Source of the DNA: JAENVT01 sp963805445
GTDB taxonomy: Bacteria; Actinomycetota; Acidimicrobiia; Acidimicrobiales; Ilumatobacteraceae
NCBI GenBank assembly: GCA_963805445.1
Contig: CAWDUI010000002.1
Span: 124,001 to 188,000, forward strand
DNA: 64,000 bases
Direction of reading: 5' to 3'
The notes beneath the pieces were generated by a model. The model was not told the origin of the DNA. It did no database searches and saw only the letters and a program-made list of their open reading frames with translations. Of this stretch, positions 8,259 to 15,512 are shown in pieces. Both the position numbers and the translations under genes were made by a program. Each line of letters starts with the position of its first letter. Position 1 is the stretch's first letter.

Positions 8259-9023
8259 TCGCCGGGGGCTGCGGAGCATTCGTACGCAGCGTCTCGGTGT
8301 GTCCGTCGACCGCGAGCACCTGGCCGGAGATGAACCGGGCGGCCGGCGACGACAAGAAGGCGACCGCCTCGGCGATGTCGGTGGTCGCGACGAACGAGCC
8401 CATCGACACCTGATCTCTCGTAGGCCGACCGGACCGCGGATTCCGGCACGCCCAACACGGCGGCCTCGCGCTCGATCACACCGTCCATGCGCGGCCCGCC
8501 GACCGATCCCGGGCAGATCGCGTTGACACGGATGCCCGCCGAGCCGAGCTCCATCGCCCACGTCTTGGTCAGCCCGACCACGGCCCACTTCGCCGCGGCG
8601 TACGGCGACCGCAGCGGGTACCCGAAGATGCCGGCGGTCGACGAGATGTTGACGATCGAACCGGGCCGTTCGCGCAGCAATCGGCACGGCCAGCCGTGTG
8701 CAGCGAAACATCGAGCCGAGGTTGACCTGCACGCAGTGATCGAACGCGGTCGGATCCATCTCGTCGACCGGCGCGGTCGGGCCGGCGATCCCCACGTTGT
8801 TGACCAGCACATCGAGACCACCGAGGCGGACGCGAACGGCGGCGAACAAGTCGTCGACCGATGCCGTGTCGGCAACATCGGCAACGAAATCGGGCTCGGT
8901 CGACGGGTCTGCATCGACCACCATCACGTTGGCGCCGCCGGTGGCCAGCCGGGCGGCGATCGCTGCGCCGATGCCCGCGCCACCGCCGGTGACCAGCGCT
9001 CTCAGGCCTGCAAGATCCCCCAT
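8251..9023 (-). CDS. SDR-family NAD(P)-dependent oxidoreductase (two frame breaks)
   Basis: About 257 residues spread over three frames make a classical short-chain dehydrogenase. It has the TGGGAGIG cofactor loop, NNVGIAG, the NISSTAG serine segment, the YAAAK catalytic pair and the C-terminal SGQVLAVDGH. Breaks fall at about 8680 (after AVPIA) and about 8415 (before VSMGSFV). A GGAGG Shine-Dalgarno lies upstream of the ATG at 9023. The substrate is unknown. Its place, divergent from the DUF849 gene inside the carnitine island with a shared 74-bp promoter, suggests a role with hydroxyacyl or carnitine-derived intermediates, but it could also be unrelated to the pathway. Confidence 0.8.
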
Positions 9024-9055
9024 GGTTCCTCCATTGTCGTTTCGGCTAGAGTTAG

Positions 9056-9085
9056 CTGACCGTTCGTTCAGACATCGTTCAGACA
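9056..9085. promoter_or_regulatory. Candidate TetR-type operator in the SDR/BKACE divergent promoter
   Basis: CTGACCGTTCGTTCAG at 9056-9071 is an imperfect palindrome. It overlaps a direct repeat of CGTTCAGACA (9065-9074 and 9076-9085), 11 bp apart, about one helical turn. It shares the pattern CTGANNGTNNNTTCAG with the palindrome next to the TetR gene at 13751, so the same regulator may bind both. Confidence 0.45.
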
Positions 9086-9097
9086 AAGGTAGACGCC

Positions 9098-9994
9098 ATG
9101 AACTGGGAAGTCTTCATCACCTGTGCAGTCACCGGCGCCGGCGACACCGTCGGGAAGAGCCCGCACGTGCCGGTGACGCCCGAGCAGATCGCGATCTCGG
9201 CGATCGACGCTGCCAAAGCGGGCGCCGCGGTCGTGCACATCCATGTTCGCGACCCGCAAACCGGCAAGGGCGCACGGGCGACGGAGCTGTATGCCGAAGC
9301 CGTCGAGCGGATCCGTGCCGCCGATGTCGATGTCGTGGTCAACCTCACCGCAGGCATGGGCGGGGACCTGGTGCTGGGCGGCGACGAGGCCGTGCTGCCG
9401 ATCAACCCCGATGGCACCGACATGGCCGGGGCGACCGAGCGGCTCGACCACGTGCGCACGTTGCTTCCCGAGATCTGCACGCTCGATTGCGGCACGATGA
9501 ACTTCGCCTCCGGAGGCGACTACATCATGGTCAACACCCCCAGCGTGCTGCGCAGCATGGCCCGTCAGGTGCAAGAGCTCGGAGTCCGTCCCGAGCTCGA
9601 GGTGTTCGACACTGGCCAACTGTTGCAGGTCAAGGAGTTGATCCGCGACGGCCTGCTCGACGATCCGGTCATGATCCAGCTCTGCATGGGCATCGCCTAC
9701 GGCGCGCCCGACGACCCCAACACGTTCATGGCGTTGGTCAACAACCTGCCACACGATTGTGTGTTCTCGGCCTTCTCGATCGGTCGGATGCAGATCCCGT
9801 TCGTGGCCATGGCTGCCCTCGCCGGCGGAAACGTGCGCGTCGGCTTGGAAGACAACCTGTACCTCGGGCCTGGCCACAAGGCCACCAATGCCGAGCTCGT
9901 CGCCCGCGCCAAGCAACTTCTGGAGAGCATGAACGTGCGGATTCTCGGCCCTCAGGAAGTGCGTGACAAGCTGAAGCTCGTCAAGCACACCTGA
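9098..9994 (+). CDS. Beta-keto acid cleavage enzyme (DUF849), probable 3-dehydrocarnitine cleavage
   Basis: The 298-residue protein is a BKACE/Kce-family TIM barrel. The metal ligands H47 and H49 (VVHIHVRD) and E251 (GLEDN) match those of 3-keto-5-aminohexanoate cleavage enzyme, and LGPGHKATNAELV is the family C-terminal motif. BKACEs condense a beta-keto acid with acetyl-CoA and release acetoacetate plus a new CoA ester. Beside a carnitine dehydrogenase, the expected substrate is 3-dehydrocarnitine, giving betainyl-CoA and acetoacetate. This follows the known carnitine-degradation route in proteobacteria; substrate is inferred from context. Transcription probably starts in the operator-bearing divergent promoter, and citrate synthase follows 20 bp later. 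Confidence 0.85.
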   Translation: MNWEVFITCAVTGAGDTVGKSPHVPVTPEQIAISAIDAAKAGAAVVHIHVRDPQTGKGARATELYAEAVERIRAADVDVVVNLTAGMGGDLVLGGDEAVLPINPDGTDMAGATERLDHVRTLLPEICTLDCGTMNFASGGDYIMVNTPSVLRSMARQVQELGVRPELEVFDTGQLLQVKELIRDGLLDDPVMIQLCMGIAYGAPDDPNTFMALVNNLPHDCVFSAFSIGRMQIPFVAMAALAGGNVRVGLEDNLYLGPGHKATNAELVARAKQLLESMNVRILGPQEVRDKLKLVKHT

Positions 9995-10014
9995 CCGGCA
10001 CAGGGGGTACGTCT

Positions 10015-11117
10015 ATGGGTGATCCAGTAGTAGTTCAGCACGGGCTCGAAGGCGTCATCGCCTTCGAGACCCAGATCGCCGAGCCCGATCGCGAAGGTGG
10101 CGCGCTTCGCTACCGCGGGGTCGACATCGAAGAGCTCGTCGGTCACTACGACTACGGACGCGTGCTGGGGTCTGTTGGTCGACGGTTCCTTCGATCCGGG
10201 CCTGCCCCCTGCCGAGCCCTTTCCCATCCCGGTCCACTCCGGCGACATCCGCGTCGACGTCCAGAGCGCGCTGGCGATGCTGGCGCCGTTCTGGGGCCTC
10301 GGACAACTGCTCGACATCGACGACGACCAAGTCCGCGACGACCTGGCCCGGGCGTCGGTGATGGCGTTGTCGTTCGTGGCCCAGTCGGCGCGCGGCCTGG
10401 GCTTGGCGATGGTGCCCCAGAAGCACGTCGATGGCTCGGCGACCATCACCGAGCGGTTCATGCGCCGCTGGCGCGGCGACCCCGATCCCGATCACGTGAC
10501 CGCGGTCGACGCCTACTGGGTGTCTGCCGCCGAGCACGGCATGAACGCCTCGACGTTCACCGCTCGTGTGATCGCCTCCACCGGCGCCGATGCGGCCGCA
10601 GCGTTGTCCGGTGCTGTCGGCGCCCTGTCGGGCCCATTGCACGGCGGGGCTCCGTCGCGCGTGTTGCAGATGCTCGACGAGGTCGAACAGGAAGGCGATG
10701 CCGTTCGTTGGGTCAAGCGGGCGATGGACAAAGGCGATCGACTGATGGGCTTCGGCCACCGCGTGTACCGCGCCGAGGACCCGCGGGCCCGCGTGTTGCG
10801 CCGTACGGCCAAGGAGCTGAAGGCGCCGCGCGTCGAGGTCGCCGAGGCACTCGAACAGCGCCGCCCTCGACGAGTTGAAGGCCCGGTATCCCGACCGGGT
10901 GCTGGCCACCAACGTCGAGTTCTGGTCTGCTGTGGTGCTCGACTTCGCCGAAGTGCCGGCGCACATGTTCACGGCGATGTTCGCCTGCGCCCGCACCGCA
11001 GGATGGAGCGCCCACATCCTCGAGCAGAAGCGCACCGGCCGGTTGATCCGGCCATCGGCGATCTACACCGGCCCGCCCTCGCGGCCCCCCACCGACGTCT
11101 CCGGCGACCGAGGGTGA
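10015..11117 (+). CDS. Citrate synthase family protein (two frame breaks)
   Basis: About 367 residues across three frames resemble the short, CitA-type citrate/2-methylcitrate synthases of actinobacteria. The N-terminus GVIAFETQIAEPDREGG, the catalytic His segment SGPLHGGAPS and GFGHRVYRAEDPRA are intact. The final catalytic Asp region lies after the second break (VLDFAEVP). Frame breaks fall near 10168 and 10860. The enzyme condenses oxaloacetate with acetyl-CoA (or propionyl-CoA). Its position between the BKACE gene and carnitine dehydrogenase suggests it recaptures acetyl-CoA made from acetoacetate, an inference from order only. The stop is 4 nt before the GTG of the next gene. Confidence 0.8.
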
Positions 11118-11121
11118 ACGA

Positions 11122-12612
11122 GTGACGACTGGCCACATCGGCCTGCTCGGTGGTGGTGTCATCGGCGGCGGGTGGGCCGCCCGATTCCTGTTGAACGGCC
11201 ACGACGTGGTGATGTTCGACCCCGACCCCGAGGCACCGCGCAAAGTTGGCGAAGTACTGGCCAACGCCCGCCGCGCCAACGCCAAGTTGACCCGGGCTCA
11301 GTGGCCGAAAGAGGGATCGCTGCAGATCGTCACCATCGTCGAAGAAGCCGTCGAAGGCGCCCACTTCGTGCAGGAGAGCGCACCCGAGCGCCTGGAGCTG
11401 AAGCAGCAACTGCTGGCGACCGCCAGCCGGGTCGCCGGGCCGGACGTGGTGTTCGGATCATCGACCTCGGGCCTGCTGCCCACTGCGCTGCAGCGCGACA
11501 TGGAGCATCCCGAGCGGCTGGTCGTCGGACACCCGTTCAATCCCGTGTACCTCATGCCCCTGGTCGAGGTGTGCGGTGGCGCGGCGACCACCCAGGTGAC
11601 CAAGGAGCGCGCCGCGGACCTCTACCGCAGCGTCGGCATGCATCCCCTGATCCTGTCGAAAGAGATCGATGGCTTCGTGGCCGACCGGTTGATGGAGGCC
11701 CTGTGGCGCGAGGCGCTGTGGCTGGTGAACGACGGAGTCGCCACCGCCGCCGAGATCGACGATGCGATGCGCTTCGGGCCCGGCCTGCGCTGGAGCTTCA
11801 TGGGCACCTTCCTGCTCTATCGGATCGCCGGAGGCGAGGCCGGGATGCGTCACTTCATGGCCCAGTTCGGTCCGGCGTTGAAATGGCCATGGACCAAGTT
11901 GATGGATGTGCCCGAACTGACCGAGGAGTTGCTCGAAACGATCTGTTCGCAGAGCGACGCCGAGGTCGCCGCGCAGACGCCGGGCCTGTCGATCCGCGAG
12001 TTGGAGGCGCTGCGCGACGATTGTCTCGTCGAGGTGGTGCACGGTCTGCGCAACCGTGGCTTCGCTGCCGGCAAGACGCTGGCCGACTTCGAGCAGATGC
12101 TGTTCGATCGCGGCAACCGCGTCGCACCCGACCTCGACGTGTCGCAGCCGATCCGCATGCACGAGCGCGACGTGCCGACCGACTGGGTCGACTACAACGG
12201 TCACACCAACGACAGTCGCTACATGCAGATCACCAGTGAGGCCGGCGACAAGTTCATGCGATTGATCGGCGTCGACGAGGCCTACCTGCAATCCGGCCGT
12301 TCGTATTACACCGTCGAGAGCCACCTCAACTTCATCGCCCAGAGCCACGCCGGTGATCACCTCTACGTCACGGTGCAACTGCTCTCGCACGACGCCAAGC
12401 GTCTGCACATCTTCACCGTCGTGCACCGCGGCGATGACGACGCCGTGGTCGCTACCGCCGAGCACATGATGCTGCACGTCGACGCGCAGGCCGGCAAGTC
12501 GTCTCCTGCCTCGAGCGAGATCCAAGCCGTGCTCGCTGACATCGCTGCGCACCACGACGCTTTGGCGCGCCCGACCAACGCCGGGCGATCGATCGGCCAA
12601 CCGCGAACCTGA
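11122..12612 (+). CDS. L-carnitine dehydrogenase-thioesterase fusion
   Basis: The 496-residue protein has two parts. Residues 1 to about 330 are a 3-hydroxyacyl-CoA-dehydrogenase-like domain with the NAD loop GGGVIGGGWAA and SSTSGLLPTALQ, which matches L-carnitine 3-dehydrogenase. Residues about 345-496 are a hot-dog thioesterase domain with WVDYNGHTNDSRYM. Such fusions are known from rhizobia: the first half makes 3-dehydrocarnitine and the second hydrolyses betainyl-CoA to betaine plus CoA. Flanking genes supply the enzyme before (dioxygenase) and between (BKACE) these two steps. The reading frame is intact, so the fusion is genuine here. Its thioesterase half resembles the separate gene at 13770. 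Confidence 0.88.
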   Translation: MTTGHIGLLGGGVIGGGWAARFLLNGHDVVMFDPDPEAPRKVGEVLANARRANAKLTRAQWPKEGSLQIVTIVEEAVEGAHFVQESAPERLELKQQLLATASRVAGPDVVFGSSTSGLLPTALQRDMEHPERLVVGHPFNPVYLMPLVEVCGGAATTQVTKERAADLYRSVGMHPLILSKEIDGFVADRLMEALWREALWLVNDGVATAAEIDDAMRFGPGLRWSFMGTFLLYRIAGGEAGMRHFMAQFGPALKWPWTKLMDVPELTEELLETICSQSDAEVAAQTPGLSIRELEALRDDCLVEVVHGLRNRGFAAGKTLADFEQMLFDRGNRVAPDLDVSQPIRMHERDVPTDWVDYNGHTNDSRYMQITSEAGDKFMRLIGVDEAYLQSGRSYYTVESHLNFIAQSHAGDHLYVTVQLLSHDAKRLHIFTVVHRGDDDAVVATAEHMMLHVDAQAGKSSPASSEIQAVLADIAAHHDALARPTNAGRSIGQPRT

Positions 12613-12738
12613 CGGGAATCCTGGCGCGATTCGGTGTATCCGCCGGGCGTCAACCGGGTCTGGAACTTCGCTCCCTTCCGGAGCGCGCGGCCGCCTTACC
12701 CCCCGAAGCGGCCGTTCAACCACCCGAAAGGACCCACC

Positions 12739-13125
12739 ATGGCGCTCATCTTCAAGCCGATGATCGACAACATCAAGCTCAACATCACCAAAGACGTCGC
12801 CAACGCCGTCGTCTCGCTCGAATACGACCTCAACTGGAGCGGCTTCGACCAACTGACCAACCTCTCGTACAACGAGAAGTGGGAACTGGTCGGCGACGAC
12901 GCCGGCGTCACCACCACGATCTACGTGGGACCGATGCTGGTCAATGGGGTCAGCTCGAACGGCAACGCAACGACGCACCGCACCAAGGCTGCGACCATCC
13001 CGTGGAGCGACCTCGACGAGGACCCGAACGGCCTCGACGAGATCGCCGCCGTTGTGACGTTGACGCCGTTGCTGCCCGCGACCAAGGTCGCCAAGAGCGC
13101 GCTCGTCACCGTCGACGCTCCCTGA
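12739..13125 (+). CDS. Hypothetical 128-residue protein inside the carnitine island
   Basis: I do not recognise this family. The protein is soluble-looking, acidic and beta-rich by eye, with no signal peptide, cysteines or catalytic motif. The N-terminus reads MALIFKPMIDNIKLNITKDV, followed by YDLNWSGFDQ and a repeated pattern of alternating hydrophobics. The ATG at 12739 is supported by an AAAGGA Shine-Dalgarno 8-10 nt upstream. A 126-bp gap separates it from the carnitine dehydrogenase, with a small hairpin at 12669-12685 (arms CGCTCC/GGAGCG), so it may have its own promoter. It converges on the TetR gene with 6 bp between stops. A binding or structural role is possible but unsupported. Confidence 0.6.
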   Translation: MALIFKPMIDNIKLNITKDVANAVVSLEYDLNWSGFDQLTNLSYNEKWELVGDDAGVTTTIYVGPMLVNGVSSNGNATTHRTKAATIPWSDLDEDPNGLDEIAAVVTLTPLLPATKVAKSALVTVDAP

Positions 13126-13131
13126 CCCTGC

Positions 13132-13743
13132 TCACCGCGATCGTGCAAGTGGACGGGCGTCGAATCCGGGACCCAACAACCTCGCCGCCTCGGTGAGCCA
13201 CACCCGCTCCACTTGCACGAGGGTGACGCCCTTGGCCTTCATCGCCAGCAACGGCGCCATGCCGTCGAGCAGCGCGGCCAGCACGAACATCGTCTCGGCG
13301 GGATCACCGGCGACGAACTCGCCGGTCGCTTGCCCGTCGCTGATCACCTTGCGCAGCATCGCCCGCCATCGCCGATCCATGCGATCGCGCTCTGCCGCCG
13401 CCGAAGGATCACGCAACGCCAGCACGCACAGCTCCATCCACAGACTCCAGTCATAGTGACGGAGCATGGCCTCGATCAGGATGCGGAGCCGTTGCGATGC
13501 CGTCGAAGCGCGATCGATGCGAACCGTGTATCGATCGTGGAACTCCGATTCGCGCAGCGCCAACGCTTCGGCCAACAAGCCCTGTTTGCCGTCGAACCAG
13601 TAGAGGATTGCTGCCGGGCTGGTGCCGGCCGCTTTGGCGATGTCGACGACTCGAGCATTGGCGTACCCACGCTCCGACAGCACGGACGCTGCGGCGCTGA
13701 GGATCTGCGCCTTGCGCACATGGTCGAGTCGAGGTCTTGGCAT
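13132..13743 (-). CDS. TetR-family transcriptional regulator
   Basis: The 203-residue protein has an N-terminal TetR helix-turn-helix (about residues 10-56; ILSAAASVLSERGYANARV, then VDIAKAAGTSPAAILYWF) and a variable all-helical ligand-binding domain. The LYWF helix and early helices look BetI-like. It sits in the middle of the carnitine genes and is divergent from the thioesterase gene. A palindrome that overlaps the predicted -10 of that gene is a natural repressor site, and a similar site lies before the BKACE gene. It probably represses the island and responds to a pathway intermediate, perhaps a CoA ester or betaine; the ligand is unknown. An AGGA lies 8 nt upstream of its ATG. Confidence 0.85.
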   Translation of the reverse strand: MPRPRLDHVRKAQILSAAASVLSERGYANARVVDIAKAAGTSPAAILYWFDGKQGLLAEALALRESEFHDRYTVRIDRASTASQRLRILIEAMLRHYDWSLWMELCVLALRDPSAAAERDRMDRRWRAMLRKVISDGQATGEFVAGDPAETMFVLAALLDGMAPLLAMKAKGVTLVQVERVWLTEAARLLGPGFDARPLARSR

Positions 13744-13750
13744 GTGAATC

Positions 13751-13766
13751 CTGAGTGTATATTCAG
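13751..13766. promoter_or_regulatory. Candidate TetR operator overlapping the -10 of the thioesterase gene
   Basis: CTGAGTGTATATTCAG is a 16-bp imperfect palindrome in the 26-bp gap between the divergent TetR and thioesterase starts. It covers the -10 hexamer TATATT and shares CTGANNGTNNNTTCAG with the site at 9056. Binding here would block both promoters. Confidence 0.5.
13758..13763 (+). promoter_or_regulatory. Candidate -10 hexamer, leaderless start of the thioesterase gene
   Basis: TATATT ends 6 nt before the ATG at 13770 and no Shine-Dalgarno is present. The upstream in-frame GTG at 13755 lies inside the promoter and operator and is therefore unlikely to be used. Confidence 0.45.
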
Positions 13767-13769
13767 CTT

Positions 13770-14345
13770 ATGGGTTGGGAGAGCGCCGAAGTAGACCTCG
13801 AGGGTCGCCTGTTGCGCGCACCGTCGCGCTGGCAGCCCGGCGATGTCGTGCCTGCGCCGCTGGATTTCTACCGCGGCCACGTGTTGCCAGCGTGGGTCGA
13901 CTACAACCACCACATGACCGAGGCCGCCTACCTCACGGCAGCCGGATGGGCGACCGACGCAATGTTCTCCTACATCGGCGACGACGACGAGTACCGAGCT
14001 GCGGGGCACAGCTTCTACACCACCGAGACGCACATCGCCTACCTGCGCGAGGCCGCCGAAGGCGCATCGCTGCGCATCACCACACGCGTGCTCGGTGTCG
14101 ACCGCAAGCGCCTGCACATCTACCACGAGATGTTCCGCGGCGACGACCACAGCCTGCTGGCCACCACGGAGCAGATGCTCGTGCATGTCGACATGAACGC
14201 GGCGCGAGGCGTCGCGATCCTTCCCGACGTGCGCGCCGCCCTCGAGGCGATCGCCGACGCCCATCGCGCCCTTCCTCCGGCAGCGCGTGCCGGTCACTTG
14301 TCACTGCCATCGCCGTCGTCAGATGGCCGATCGAACGCGGAGTAG
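13770..14345 (+). CDS. Hot-dog fold thioesterase, possibly betainyl-CoA thioesterase
   Basis: The 191-residue protein is a 4HBT-type hot-dog thioesterase with WVDYNHHMTEAAYL (Asp and His in the conserved helix) and KRLHIYHEMFRGDD. It aligns over its length with the C-terminal domain of the carnitine dehydrogenase fusion (WVDYNGHTNDSRYM, KRLHIFTVVHRGDDD), so the island carries two related thioesterases. It may act on a different CoA ester, for example crotonobetainyl-, butyrobetainyl- or betainyl-CoA; this cannot be decided from sequence. It is the first gene of a plus-strand run that continues with the acyl-CoA dehydrogenase 5 nt downstream. Confidence 0.8.
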   Translation: MGWESAEVDLEGRLLRAPSRWQPGDVVPAPLDFYRGHVLPAWVDYNHHMTEAAYLTAAGWATDAMFSYIGDDDEYRAAGHSFYTTETHIAYLREAAEGASLRITTRVLGVDRKRLHIYHEMFRGDDHSLLATTEQMLVHVDMNAARGVAILPDVRAALEAIADAHRALPPAARAGHLSLPSPSSDGRSNAE

Positions 14346-14349
14346 CACC

Positions 14350-15510
14350 TTGGATTTCGAACTCTCCGACGAGCACCAGATGATCGTCGACACCGTTCGC
14401 AGTTTCACCGAACGCGAACTGTTCCCCCACGAGGAACAGGTCGAGAAGCTCGGCGAGGTGCCGCCCGACCTGGTGCGTCAGATCAAGCAACGCTCGATCG
14501 ATGCCGGGTTGTACGCCGCCAACATGCCGGCGGACCTCGGTGGCGGCGGACTCGACAGCTTCGGTGTCACGCTGGTGGACCGCGAGTTCGGCGCCGCGTC
14601 GTATGCGCTGCACTACATCGTCGCTCGCCCCAGCAACATCCTGCGGGCGTGCACCGGCGACCAGATCGACGAGTACCTCATCCCCACGATCACCGGCGAG
14701 CGCGTCGACTGCATGGCGATGAGCGAGCCGGATGCCGGCAGTGATGTCCGGGGCATGAAGTGCAGCGCGGTGCGTGACGGCGACGACTACGTGATCAACG
14801 GCACCAAGCACTTCATCAGCCACGCCGACCTGGCCGACTACGTGATCCTCTTCGCTGCCAGCGGGGAAGAGCAGACCAGTCGGGGACCGAAGAAGCTGAT
14901 CACCGGGTTCCTGGTCGACTTCGACACACCCGGCTGCCAGGTGGTCGACGGCTACCGCTGCGTGTCGAACCGCGGATACCACAACCTGATCATCAACTTC
15001 GACGACTGCCGGGTGCCCGTGTCGAAGATCCTCGGCGAGGAGCATCGAGGATTCGACGCGGCCAACGAGTGGCTCGGCTCGACCCGGTTGCAGGTCGCCG
15101 CAGTGTGCGTCGGTCGCGCCCGGCGGGCCTTGCGGATCGCCACCGAATGGGCGGCCACCCGTGTGCAGTTCGGCCAGCAGATCGGCAAGTTCCAGGGCGT
15201 GTCGTTCAAGCTGGCCGACATGCAGACGCGACTCGACGCTGCCGAACTGCTGACGCTACGCGCCGCTTGGAAGGACGCCCAGGGCACCGCCACCGACTCC
15301 GACATGGCCATCGCCAAGGTGTTCTCCAGCGAGATGTGCCAGTTCGTGACCGATGAGGCAATCCAGATCCTCGGCGGAATGGGCCTGATGGACGAACTGC
15401 CCCTGGAACGGATGTGGCGAGACACGCGGGTCGACCGCATCTGGGACGGCACCTCGGAGATCCAACGGCACATCATCTCTCGCGCCATGCTGCGCCCGTT
15501 CGGGGCCTGA
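14350..15510 (+). CDS. Acyl-CoA dehydrogenase (CaiA-like position)
   Basis: The 386-residue flavoprotein has the standard three-domain acyl-CoA dehydrogenase layout, with MSEPDAGSD as the FAD and substrate loop, RVQFGQQIGKFQGVS and AIQILGGMGLMDE. At the position of the medium-chain catalytic base the motif is WDGTSEIQ, so Asp replaces the usual Glu of YEGT. In this setting it may oxidise butyrobetainyl-CoA to crotonobetainyl-CoA, or reduce the latter as CaiA does; the direction is unknown. I chose TTG 14350, with GGAG 8 nt upstream, over ATG 14323, which has no ribosome-binding site. The next gene starts 3 nt after the stop. Confidence 0.85.
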   Translation: MDFELSDEHQMIVDTVRSFTERELFPHEEQVEKLGEVPPDLVRQIKQRSIDAGLYAANMPADLGGGGLDSFGVTLVDREFGAASYALHYIVARPSNILRACTGDQIDEYLIPTITGERVDCMAMSEPDAGSDVRGMKCSAVRDGDDYVINGTKHFISHADLADYVILFAASGEEQTSRGPKKLITGFLVDFDTPGCQVVDGYRCVSNRGYHNLIINFDDCRVPVSKILGEEHRGFDAANEWLGSTRLQVAAVCVGRARRALRIATEWAATRVQFGQQIGKFQGVSFKLADMQTRLDAAELLTLRAAWKDAQGTATDSDMAIAKVFSSEMCQFVTDEAIQILGGMGLMDELPLERMWRDTRVDRIWDGTSEIQRHIISRAMLRPFGA

Positions 15511-15512
15511 GC

